64,000 nt of DNA from Cryptomeria japonica (taxonomy: Eukaryota > Streptophyta > Pinopsida > Cupressales > Cupressaceae): positions 41,096,791-41,160,790 of the forward strand of contig NC_081412.1 in NCBI RefSeq assembly GCF_030272615.1, written 5' to 3'. Numbering within the stretch: the first letter of the stretch is position 1; every line of letters starts with the position of its first letter. The position numbers and the translations under genes are program-made. The notes beneath the pieces were generated by a model that worked only from the letters and a program-made list of their open reading frames with translations, did not search any database and was not told the DNA's origin. Positions 1 to 11,400 of this stretch are shown piece after piece.

Positions 1-3000
1 TGGTCAAGAGACTCCTTGGAGTCCCTAGGACGTCCCTAAGTGGTGCAACAAGGGGATGTTTCCCCTGAGTATTGCATCCTGAAAAAATAGGGATTTTGGA
101 GGGGGGGAAGGGGTCCCCATGTTTCAATGGTTTCAAAAGATTCTAAGTTTTTTTTTTATCTTGTCATAACAAAATATACTCCTCTTGCATCCTTGGATGA
201 TTTGAAAATTGAAAACAATTTGACAAGAAAAAACTAACTTCTAAAGTTTAGACTTAGTTTTCTTTTCTTATCCAAGTCACTACAACATTTCAATGATCAA
301 AGTAGCTTTTTTTTTGTGGTTTCGAAGCATCCAAAAGGCTTGATAAATTCAATATTATCTTTCATTCCACCAAAATTGGAGATCAAGAAGCAAGCTCACA
401 AACAAGGATTTGTTTGTAACTTAAGGCAATCGACTAGTTTTTGGCGCATTTTTAGGTCTAAAGAACCTACCATTGTGTCAAAAAGGCCCATAAGACCCCA
501 TTTTCATCTAAAACTTGTCTCTTTTGGTCATAGAAGCATTTAAGGAAAAAAAAAATCACACAACCAATGATATGCCTATACCATACATATTTGAGTTAAA
601 ATAAAAATAAAAAATTGACAAGGTTTGGAGACCATTGAACAATTTGGGAGATTGCTAATACATACACTCAATTTATAAAGTCTCAATTTGATGTACTTAA
701 TCTTCGAGAGGCCTATACAAAAGCATTTTGTAATTGCGAACTAAAATAAATTTCCATTTTTGGCAGTTTTCATTATGGATTATGGTATTAAATTCTGACA
801 TTCTATTGTCAAGATAAATTTAGAGAACCATTTGTATTGGAAACAAGGGATAGTGAAAAAATACATTATGTAGGATCTCCTACCCTATCTCATTGAATTC
901 ATTCCTACACCAAGTGACTATGAACAAAAGCGTAGGTATTTAACAACAATGACATGGTCCATGGATTAGTGATCCTCCTCTTGATACTCCATCTACAAAT
1001 GAGAACATCTCTTATACACGTTGCTACTTCATAATTAAAAGTTGCTTCTTCTAGAAATTTCCATGATTCTTTGTAATAGGATTATATGTCTTCTATATTC
1101 ACCCCACTAGGACACATTCCTATCAAGCATCTTTACTTTTTTGAAAATTAGACCACATTTCAGATCTAGATGACAACATAATGACTTTGATTTCCTCTTG
1201 CAAGATATTCCCCCATCATGTATTGCTTCATCGAAGTTCAAATTTTCTTCTTCAAGGGCTCTCAATGATTCTCCTGTCTATGAGATCCACTTCATTGGGA
1301 GGCCTACTTAAACATTTCACATCTGTTTGTGGACTCTCACCTTTCAAATATTGATGAAACAATTGAGAATATTTGTCTTCTCATTGATGACAATGCCCAT
1401 CGAGTTACATCGTCTCCCATTGTAAATTCACTTGTTCTATCCCCACCATATCATGCAACATAACACATTATTTTTCAGATTAATTAAGGTCTCACACTTC
1501 AATGATTGTAGTCCCTGAATCTTCTATGGAACAATCATAGCTTAACATCAACATCAAGACACATGAGTCACTTCAAAAACCATACATCTAAATTCCTTTC
1601 TACATTCCACTTGAATGGGAATTCAACAATTTGACAACTCAAGATTTCCATATTGTGAAAGGAAGGTGCATCATTTGTTGCAAATGAACCTACTACAACA
1701 TTCACCATTCAACATTTTGCATTGCTTTTCTCTCTTCTTTGTGGAGGCACCAACTTTAGGGGATGGGGTGGGTCTATATTATCCTTCACATATGTCACTT
1801 GGGATGGAGTTTTGTCCTATGGATTTTCTAGTCTCTACTTCGAGAGGGTACACTCTCTTTATAATTTGGGCTTATTTCATATTTTACATGGATACCTAAC
1901 CTTGTGACCCATTTCTTCTTACCTCAATTGCACTTAAGGGGGTGTGCCAATGTACCATTTTATTCACCAAGTGGATATGTTTTATCATAAGTATGATATT
2001 GCATTTGTTTGTTTAGTTTACTTAAGTAATTTCTTTTAACTTGAGATAATGACTTGCACATTCTCCTTCTTTCATAGGATTATGTTTTTTTCCTTATCCT
2101 CAAAAATTTGGAAACTTGGATAAACAATTCCTTGTCTTTTGGTTTTCTATCTCATCCTCATCTTCATCCTCGTGGATTAAAAATCTTGGATATCGAGTGA
2201 AGATATTTTGAACTTTTTCATTTTCTCTCTTATGAAATCAACTATGTTATGCTATTTTGATTTTATTATCATTTATATTTAACAATTTTAAAAATCTTAT
2301 CACTTACATTAATTTCTAGGTTATATTTATTTTGTAGATTCTAATAGAATTGAATACCATACCCAAACAATATCTAGTATGAACTAGTTAGTTACAGGCT
2401 AGGTTCCAAGCGTACTTGGTAACACAGTTTTTGAGCTTGTGTTTGTTTATGATTTAACAATTGATGCATCTAGCTTTGCTATGCATCTACTTTGAATACA
2501 ATGAGAGGGTGATTTTGTCTAAGCCAAGAGACCCTGCTATCTAATATCACCCAAGAAAGATACTGATATTTTACCTTGGAAATATAAGCCTTTTCTAAGT
2601 ATAATTCAATGAATTGTGATAATAACTTAAAACAAAGTGAATTAAAATTTGATTGAGTTCCCCATTGTATTTTAACAAATCACCTAGGAAGATGTTCGTT
2701 CCTAACAATTTCCAATTCTCTTTCCAAAAGGATGAAAAAGAAGATAAAGGAACTAATTAATGTTGGGACAGAATTTAGAAGACCTATGTTTTGTGTCTGA
2801 AAGCTACTAGCCTAGAGAGCATGGAAACAATCTGAAGTCATGGGAGAGAGTTTCAGTTCTATCTCCAGAAATTATGTCCAGTACTCTTGTATTGAATTTT
2901 TAAATCCTTCTAAGTTTAAATGTTCACGAGGAAACTCTAAAATTTTAATAAAATACATAAATGAAAACCAATTTTGTTTTCGTCGGAATACTTTTGAAAA

Positions 3001-3650
3001 TCACATCACCTCAATAATTGAACTGTAACAATAAGATTGCATACAAAGTGCAGGTTTGCTATGAAACATGTTAAAAGGGTTAAACTGTTTCAATTAATAC
3101 AAACACTGGAACTATTAAACAACAATAGCTTGTTGGTAATCAAGATTTTGGACTATACCCACATTTTACACCTTTTCATATAGTTACAAAGAACATAGAA
3201 AACATGTATGTGGAACTACAGATTCCAAAATATGTAAAAATACAACAATCTAAATAAGAATGGGAAACATGTGGAGAATGGTTAAGACATGCATAAATAA
3301 AAGGAAAACAAAAATCTCTCAATGTGTATCACAAACAAATCAAGGAAAAAAGCTTTTAGGCAGGGGACCGATATGATCATAAAAATTTCAAAACTTCCAA
3401 AGTATAGAGCATTTGAGATTTTACAGAGAATGCGCTAATTCAGCTTTATTCATGATGAGGCATATTCACAACTTTTGTAGTCGCACCATTGTGTTGTTCA
3501 TGTTGGCTCTATTGGACCCTGCAATTAAGATTCAATATACGTACATTATTCAATAAGATTAATTGTGCAACATAATGAAATATTGAAAAGTGTGTTATCT
3601 TATTGAGCTTCTCTTTGTTTCGAGAATAGTTTAATATTCTCTACTTAACA
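1..3650. other. Intergenic stretch without recognisable genes
   Basis: AT-rich sequence with only short open frames (the longest on the plus strand is 94 codons at 1,615-1,899) that resemble no family I know. A purine run at about 1,936-1,942 (AAGGGGG followed by TGTGCC) looks like a retroelement polypurine tract before an LTR start, but no matching LTR end, primer site or coding domain was found, so I do not call an element. The stretch may be old, decayed repeat DNA. Confidence 0.6.
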
Positions 3651-3714
3651 GGGCCAACCACGTGAAGGTGGAAGCTCATTTGCCCCCCCCCCCTAACATC
3701 ACTCTAAATTCCCC

Positions 3715-3932
3715 GTTAACATCTAACATTCATTCATTCTTTCATCCATTATTAAAATATAACATTCATTCATTATCACATAATGTTCATTAACACATAA
3801 AATTCATTAACTTTCATTAACATGCAAAATTCATCAATAATCATCAACACATATCATTCATGACCATTCATTAGCACATAATTACATTCATTAACACATA
3901 AAAATCAGTCATTATCAAATAAGGTAGATTAC
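3715..3932. repeat. Degenerate short repeats, possible CACTA subterminal repeats
   Basis: About a dozen imperfect copies of a motif close to CATTAACACATAA or CATTCATTA occur in about 215 bp, directly beyond the stop of the last transposon exon. CACTA elements carry arrays of short subterminal repeats that bind the TNPA-type protein, and the position fits. No matching array was seen on the far side beyond 12,780, so this could also be a simple AT-rich minisatellite. Confidence 0.4.
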
Positions 3933-3934
3933 AA

Positions 3935-4640
3935 TCATTTCTTTCTTTGGTTTTTGTTTGAAGCTATGTAAAGTCTAAGTGGAGCATCGTCTTCTTCATT
4001 GTTTCCCCCATCTTCAGATGTTCTGCCCTCTTCTCGTGCTCTTGATGTATGCCTAGTCCTATACAAAGGATGAGGATGCTGAACCAAAGGGGGGTCCTCT
4101 GCAATAACAAAGAATTGGGTTAAATTCAAAACATTTTTTTATTATTGTTACAAGTATTTCATTAATTTAAAGAACACAACCGTTACACTCTTTACCTGAT
4201 GGGGCCACATCATCTTCCACATCATTTTGTCTAGCCTCAACCTTGACATGTTGAACACCCTCTAGATCCTCTGGAGTTGAAATATGAAACATTACATTAA
4301 TCAATACACCAATTGAAATTAAATTTGTTTAAAGGAATAACAGTGGTCCTCTTTACCTGATTGGGGAACATCACGTTCCTGATGTTGTCTACCCGGATCA
4401 TGCTCCACTTGGTCACCACTGACTACATGCTCTAAAATATTAACAATAAAGGTTACATTAATTACTACACTAATTTTCAATTTAAGATGTTTAATTGTAT
4501 TAATAATTACATAAAAAAATTGAATAGCAAATGAATACCTCCACTACTAGGATGGACATCTGGACCTTCATGTACAGGTTCTGTTCCACGATTATCATGC
4601 TGCATTCCAATGTCATGTGCAGTGTTATCATTGCTTTCTT
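3935..4640 (-). pseudogene. Tail exons of the second CACTA gene, repeated small-exon pattern
   Basis: Four short open segments (about 4,640-4,540, 4,440-4,365, 4,275-4,197 and 4,110-3,935) each encode hydrophilic, acidic sequence, and each is separated by a similar AT-rich intron that starts with GTAAAGAG or GTATTC and ends in AG. The last exon ends in a basic KNQRKK before the stop. The similarity of intron starts and exon sizes suggests the tail grew by duplication of an exon-intron unit. No function can be assigned. Confidence 0.4.
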
Positions 4641-4979
4641 ACTTAAAAAAGATATAGTCACTTTATGTTGAAACTTAACATCAAATAGATTATTGGTTAA
4701 GTATTCAATTTGAAATAATTTTCATTTAGCTTATTTACCATTGCGACAGATGCATTAGAATCTCGTGTTTGCCCACTCAATTCTCGTAGCCGTTCAGCCA
4801 TGACTATATAGCCTTGCTGGTAGCCAGTTCTCTTGTCATCTTCTGTGGGTGCTCTATTGAATCAGAGCCCTGCATTTTTGCTTACTATTGTGAATTTTGC
4901 TTGTATTGTTTGATCAAAAAAAAATTGTTTACAATTTATAAATATTTTGATGTGATACTTAATTTACTGAATCTTACAA

Positions 4980-5433
4980 TTCGTGCGGCAAGTTTCATAT
5001 AGCCGCCAGAGCCGATTTTTTGTTGCCCATGCTTTTCTTGTCTTGCCTTAGTTGCCTTTGACGTGTCACTCAATCTATGAAAAGTTTGAAATATGTGAGA
5101 TTATATAAATATAATGAATAATTAGTACATATTCACATTCTTAATAGTATCACATACCTTCTTCAAGCGTCTAGTGGTGTATTTCATTTTTTCCTTTCAA
5201 TTCTCTCCTTTGCATCCAAAATCAGGTCCTTCCACTCCCTCTCTGGAATCATGAGGGGATGCTCATACTTTACGTTCTTCTCTAAATGTGTCCTGTATTG
5301 GTCCCTCACATACTTTAGATATGTGCCAGATTTTTCTAGGAGCTTAGTCTTGTCGAATGTGTCATCTCCAAACAACCCTACCATATAGTTTGTGAGTTCA
5401 TCTTTTAACTTTTTTTCTTTGTCATTCCACCTT
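4980..5433 (-). pseudogene. Ptta/Transposase_24-like exons
   Basis: The exon at 5,433-5,160 encodes a charged helical segment: KWNDKEKKLKDEL at the start, a Tyr-rich middle, and an EWKDLI motif near its end. It is followed after an intron (about 5,155-5,075) by an exon with LSDTSKATKARQEKHG and a Gly-Ser-Gly-Gly-Tyr segment. This succession of Trp/Lys-rich helix, EWK motif, basic RAKQ-like stretch and glycine-rich segment is the layout of the plant transposase family usually called Ptta/En-Spm (Transposase_24), thought to bind element ends. A TGA at 5,184-5,186 and another stop just after it truncate the first exon. I recognise the family by layout and motifs only; sequence identity is moderate. 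Confidence 0.55.
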
Positions 5434-6360
5434 TAAAGCAAAAACAAACTTGTTAGATTTAGAAAGAAACTGAAGCTACCTTTGATATAGTTCAAGAAAT
5501 GGATAAAAGGAAAACTATTCTAGCAATGATATGAAATCAAAATAGTGGATAAGGGTTAGTTCACGTATGATGTTCCACCTTTTACGTACGGTGGGCCCAA
5601 ATATCTGCAATGTAATGTCATTAAGATTTTTATAAAAAATATCATTTCCTGCAAAAAAAACATGGGATCATTAGTCCAAAATGAGTGATCAGTAAGTAAA
5701 TTACAATTAGACTATATATAATAATAATTTTAAAGTACCTGGAACCTTCTGTATCTTCAAGGGAATCAATTCTTTGTCGCTCACCACCAATGTGGCCTGC
5801 AACGTTCCCGTACTAGCAATATGGGAAGATCCAGGAAATGATGGTATGTTATCACTAGTAGTCGCCTCTAGCGCATCCTCATGTGCATCTCCTACCACAA
5901 TAAATGAATCCACTATGAAATGCCTCCAAGAAAGAACACTTCAAGGGTAATAAACGCATAACGAAAGAGAGAGAAAAAGAGGGATCTACCACCAGTGGGT
6001 GGGTCAACACGAGCCGATGCAATAGATGATGTCTGCATGCTACATTTTGCCAACATTGCAGTCGACAATACAATTGGGGTCGACCTCAAACCCACGTCAG
6101 CACCTGAAGAGTAATACATTAAATATATAAAACATTAAAAAAGCAAGTTCACAAGTCCATTGGAGTGGTTTTAATATATAGAACATGGTCATCACCTGAA
6201 CTACCTGCAATACCCTGATCGTCACCACCAGGATAGTGAGGCCTTATAAATTTCTGTAAAAACAACACATACATATTTTAGTTAATGACATAAAAGAGAA
6301 AAAAATATAAAACATTATTGAACTTTTGTTATGATTAAAGCTTTCATTACTACTTACTTG

Positions 6361-6583
6361 CAAGTTTTCCACTGTCCGCAACAATAGTTGCACCCTCTCT
6401 ATTATCTCATCAGCCAAATCAACAATCTCTTGGCTAATTTTTCTAATATTCTTTTGTACCAATTGTATAGGGTTTGCGCTAAGTACAATGTCATTAGCAC
6501 ATAACACTGTCGAGCTCCCCACATCCCTATGGAGGTGCTAAGGTACTACAGGTTCCCTTCCCTTATCCCGAACATCCGTCTAT
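6361..6583 (-). pseudogene. Helical exon of the second CACTA gene
   Basis: An exon flanked by a CATAG acceptor and a GTAAGT donor. After a short linker it encodes a strongly heptad-like helix (QLVQKNIRKISQEIVDLADE and onward to about 6,365) that would suit oligomerisation. One in-frame TAG at 6,538-6,540 lies in the linker and would be Gln with a single C-to-T reversal. No database family is recognised. Its position between the SET and Ptta segments is the main reason to place it in the same gene. Confidence 0.45.
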
Positions 6584-6904
6584 GACAAGAATATAATTAA
6601 CACTATCAAAATTACTTCAAAACACTCAAGAAAATATCATAATGTAATAGTTTGCCTCTATCTAATTTGTACAATTACAATGAGGTTTACCTGCTCCATA
6701 GAAGTGTTGGGACCTACACCCCTATCTGTGCTATGTGGTGGATCCATGTGGCCCTATGACAAAGAAAAAATATAAAAACGTTAGCGAAATGAAACCAATA
6801 GACTTAGCAAAAACACTTAATAATACAATGGTTTATTGCATTCATTAATTGGAAGTTGGCTTAAATGGTATATATATAGTACCTACCACCCCCATGATAG
6901 TAAC

Positions 6905-7632
6905 TTACTTTATATCTATACGATTCAAATTGTAATCGATTAGCATCTCTTCCCCTGCACTTATTGATTTTATCACACACACAAACACACAATTTCCCTC
7001 ACATGCCTCAAATATGCAATTGGGTTGCTTATTAGTTGACCCAAGTTGTGTACTATTTATAAAACCTGCAATATTCCCTGTTGCTTTTGGCCTTCCATCA
7101 ATGTATACAATCACTCGTTTACTTTGATCATTATCTTTTTGTTGTATATAATTGGCTAGCAGTGCATACCTACGCATACTTTTTTTATATCGAACAATCT
7201 ACATCCAATCATTATAATTGTAACAAGGTCCAACAAACTCCATCAATTTAGCAACTTTGTTGTAACAGACCTTTATGTTGTCCATGGAAAATAGGCCCAA
7301 ACCATGTAAGGACGAAGGTGCTATGCGATATATCCTCTCATTAACACAAAAATTAGTGTTTATTGGAGGAAGTTCCTTGGGTACACATTGTTTCAGTAGA
7401 TGTTTGTACCTCAAGGGCACCTCAATGTCGCCTTTGGTCTCATCATCATAAGAACATGACCCCCCTTGAGCAAGAAAAAATTCCATGCGTTTATTGAATT
7501 TTCTTCTAATCTTTTGACCTCTAGTTGATCTCCCTATTTGAGATCTACTACATGTCTCACTTTCCTCTTCTATTCCTACATTTCCCTCACTCGAGGAAGA
7601 CACATCTGACAAATACCTATTTGGTGATACCT
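6905..7632 (-). pseudogene. SET-domain protein segment, one premature stop
   Basis: Two open stretches in the same frame (7,612-7,199 and 7,177-6,905) are separated by a single TAG at 7,199-7,201 that reads as Gln if one C-to-T change is undone. The first carries an acidic Ser/Glu head (residues 1-25), a basic stretch (about 30-45), then GLGLF (104-108) and EFVGP (125-129), matching the GxGxF and E(Y/F)xG motifs that open a SET domain. The second carries GNIAGFIN (34-41) and AGEEMLIDYN (74-83), matching the GNxARFINH and AGEELxxDY motifs that form the methyl-donor and catalytic pseudoknot. SET domains are lysine methyltransferases. Here the usual Asn-His-Ser after RFI is Asn-Ser-Thr and the Arg is Gly, so activity is doubtful. 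There is no ATG at the open end; the segment follows an AG acceptor near 7,632, so it is probably an internal exon. It lies between the two transposase-type blocks, on the same strand. Confidence 0.75.
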
Positions 7633-7954
7633 GTGCACCATCAAATGAGAGAGTTATTTGGCAATGAGAGAGATATTTTGCAAACGAGGGTAATATTGAT
7701 GAAGAAGTCAGCCATAAAGTTGATGTTGAGATTAAAATTTGAGTAAGTCCAACTGGGGCCTCAAGTGTTGATAACTGTATTAGATTTGCTGCTAATGTTG
7801 AGGTTTGAGAAACTGAGGAAGTTTGTTTTTCTTGTAATTTTTTAAAAATATATTATTTATATAAGGTGTACTGACTTATACCGGTCAATCCATGAGACTG
7901 TGCAGGATCCTCGTCAAAGGGGTTCAGGTTCCTGCACCAACAACTGAGCATCAT

Positions 7955-8250
7955 AAGCATTACATTTGTAATTTGATAAACAATAAATACTGCAGTATCA
8001 TAAGCATCATAAGCATCACATATGTATCATCATATATGTAATTAAGCATCATAAGAATCACATATGTATCATCATAAACATGTAATCCATCACATACATA
8101 TCATAAATCACCATCCATCACATAGCTAATAAGTAGTCCACATTCCATAAATAAACACAAAGTTCAAAAAATGTCACATGTATCATCATAAGCATGTAAT
8201 CCATCACATATGTATTTTAAATCACCATCTATCACATACCTAGAGGTGCA
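7955..8250. repeat. Degenerate CATCATAAGCAT / CACATATGTATCAT repeats
   Basis: Between the two transposon coding blocks, about ten imperfect copies of CATCATAAGCAT, ATCACATATGTATCATC and AATCCATCACATA occur over 300 bp. A small open segment at about 7,932-7,884 (NLNPFDEDPAQSHG, bounded by AG and GT) lies just left of the array and may be a leader exon of the second gene. The array could be an intron or intergenic minisatellite; its role is unknown. Confidence 0.55.
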
Positions 8251-8390
8251 TCATGAATTAATTAAGTAATGGCATTAGAATTCAAAACATATGAAATATT
8301 TATGTAACCATATAAGTCAAATTAATTTCTATCAAGATATCAATATTAAATAGATAATATAATAATCACATCTCATACGTTTCATTCATG

Positions 8391-8428
8391 TCATTGATCT
8401 TCTTCTTCATCCAACTCATCATCATGAC

Positions 8429-8498
<70 letters not shown>

Positions 8499-11400
8499 GT
8501 CATCGTCGTCATCGTCGTCGTTGTCGTCGTCATCGTCGTCGTCATTGTGTTCGTCATCATCATCGTCATCACCATCACCATCACCATCACCATCACCATC
8601 ACCATCACCATCACCATCACCATCACCATCACCATCACCATCACCATCACCATCACCATCATCATCAGCAGTAGTAGCATCATCATCATCAGCTTCTTCT
8701 TCGTGTACATTTCCGTTAGGAACATCATCGACTAACTGTCGATCATGATCATCATCTATATCATCTTCTACTTCTTCGGTATCTTCTTCTTCCATCACAT
8801 TATACATTATTGTCCTTCCTCCTGGATCATGTCTAACAACAAATGACCAGCCCAGTTTATGTGGAACCTCCAAGTAAAATACCTACTCACATTGACTTGG
8901 AAGAACATAGGGCTCATCCCCAACTCGTTCAAACAACCTTGTATTAACCATTGTAAATCCATTATCATGTTCGATAACAGTTCTATTAGGATCATTTTTA
9001 TTCAGTCGTAGCCTATACCATTTGATGACGAACATAACTAATTTGAAGGAATTAAAGTCACATTCAAGTATATCATCCAAAATGCCATAGTATCAATTTT
9101 GAGACCCTTGAGGATGTATGTTGTTTCTAGATGAAATATTGGTCACCTCAAAGACTGCAGTTATCCCAAAATCACAAGTTTTCTTCGTGTCATCCAACTA
9201 TTTGATGCAAAATTTATGATCATTGAAGCACATAGCCTTGTGGTGTTTGACCTGCAATATGTCTAACATATTAAAATTATTGCATCATGAGTTGATAAAC
9301 ATACAGGTGATTAATAAAATTATACGTACCTGTTGATCTCTTAAACCATATGCTAAATCAATTTCCCTTTGTGTAACATTGGAATCTCCATTACGATGAG
9401 CTTCTTTAACCAATGAAGCGACACCATCCCATGTTAATGTGCAACCAGAATGTTGACATCGTTCAATCCACACCGTCATCCAATCAAGATTGTTTGCAAT
9501 ATACAAATGTAGCGCATCCCACTCCCAACCAACTGTACAAATAATTAATAGACCACTTACAACTGATTTATTTAAAAGATGAAGAATTAATTTACTACAA
9601 TAACATCTTATAATTACCTCTCACTTTCTTCAATCTACCTTTCCACATCAAGTGCTCCCCTTCGAATTTATTAATGGGGTTGGGATCCCAAATGCGATCT
9701 ACGTGGATTTTTGCTGCAAACTTAGGAAGATATTCAGTAATATACACCATAGTTTGGTATACCATATATCCCTCCACCATAGAAACCTCAGGATGTGCTC
9801 TTTGTCGAACCAAAGCCTTCAAAAATTTCAAGTGCCTCTCAACCATCCACATTAACCTAGTGTGTATAGGTCCACACAATTCGATCTCCTCAACTTGGTG
9901 TATGAGGTAGTGTTCTTGTGCATTGAAAAAAGTTGAAGGTAGACACTTTTGCATTTCACACATTAGATGAGGGATTTTTCTCTTCCAATATTTTATATCT
10001 TCCTTGTGGATTTCTTTAGATGACAACCACCTAAAAGAGATTGAAGATGCAAAAATATATAAATGATACTTTACAAAATAATATACAATATATTGCATAA
10101 CAAGTAAAACAAATGGCAAATATAATATCTATACAAAAAATTGAACAAACCTCACTACTTACCTCATGTATTTTCCAAGATCATATATGACTTGCTTGAT
10201 ATTATTGTCAAAGTGGTCTCAGAGAGATAGAGGTAGAGCATACTGCAACAATTATAAAATGATCTTTTCATTGTTTTCTAACATAATACAATGTAAAGTA
10301 CATGCGCAGTATACAAATATATAGTAAATACACAAGAATGCAAATTACCTTAATGAAGGTATGCCAATCATGCATTTTCATCCCTGGCCCAAATTCACTC
10401 TTCTTTGATATGAGATTGTTTATGTTCGCAGCAAATCCTGTGGGAAATCGAATTTTTCGTATGACTTCTTTTATAGAATTGCTTTGTTGCTCTGTTAGTA
10501 ACCAAAGAAGGGCACTTATATTAATCTGATCTCCATTGCTATTTGATTGAATGACATTTTTCATTGCATGATTGAATTCCACAATGTCATGACAATTTTT
10601 AACAACTTTTTCTTTGTCATGCCTTCCATCCAATATTTTCCATAATGTCTCTGTTATATTCTTTCCAATATGCATTGTATCAAACAAATGCATAATTTGT
10701 AGCTGCTCGTAGTAAGGCAACCTACTGAATTGTCTAGGATAACTTTTTAGTCCCTTTGGAAGGTGGTCATCCATGCCTTGATGACCTTCAGTATCATCAA
10801 TTACATCATCAGTAAACAAAACATGATAGAAAAATTCAAATTCCAAACATAAACCATTAGATGGAATGACATTACCTTGGCAATTAATTCTATTATATTC
10901 CAACTTCCATAAGTGAGGAGTCATTCTTCGTGGCTTTGATGTAGTCTCTTCTTTCCCATTGAAAAGATGTTTTTTAGTATTCCGGTACTTATGATTTTTG
11001 TGAAGGAAGTACCTATACTCATCAAACACCTGCTTTCCTAAACTTTTTGAATGATAGGATTTCATCTTTGGACCACAAACTGGACATGCAAATTTTCCCT
11101 TTGTTTGAAGACCTACAAGATAATGTATAATTCTATTAAATCTATTAATTTTTTATAATTATAATTATCATGTGCAACTTGAACACTATAACGTACCACA
11201 AAAAATGTGTTAGCCCTGGGGCATCATGTATTGTCCATACAAGCATTGCATGGAATTGAAATTGTCTTTGTCCTATTGGTCTAGAGATGTCATACATGGT
11301 CACACCATTCCATAACTCCAGCAACTCATCGATAAGGGGCTCAATAGATACATTCATATCTTTAACTTGGTACTTGCCTAGTGGAATGAATAAAAACATT

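Larger units (their letters stand above)
3935..7632 (-). pseudogene. Second CACTA gene block: SET-domain head, small exons, Ptta/Transposase_24-like region
   Basis: Read from right to left, a chain of minus-strand open segments is bounded by good splice sites: the SET ORF (7,632-6,905), about 6,754-6,692, 6,583-6,361, 6,254-6,204, 6,102-5,990, 5,893-5,741, 5,650-5,590, 5,433-5,160, 5,074-4,980, 4,830-4,738, then three or four small hydrophilic exons ending at a stop near 3,935. The 5,433-4,980 part, with motifs such as PEREWKDLILDAKERIE and a following Ser-Gly-Gly-Tyr segment after a basic linker, resembles the C-terminal half of plant Ptta/En-Spm transposases. Whether the SET segment and the Ptta segment belong to one transcript is inference: a GTAAGT donor sits exactly at the end of the SET segment, but no cDNA is available. 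Stops at 7,199-7,201, 6,538-6,540 and 5,184-5,186 break the reading frame. Confidence 0.55.

Noticed and set aside
270-290. CACTACAAC word that could be a CACTA terminus
   Set aside because: It is 3.4 kb beyond the last coding exon, has no inverted partner right of 12,780 and no target duplication.
1930-1945. Possible polypurine tract followed by an LTR-like start
   Set aside because: No LTR end, second LTR, primer site or coding domain supports an element there.
8388-8735. Plus-strand poly-Ile and poly-Ser-Pro frames and a minus-strand poly-Met-Val frame
   Set aside because: They are other frames of the TCA/CACCAT microsatellite; only the minus-strand frame joined to DUF4216 has family support.
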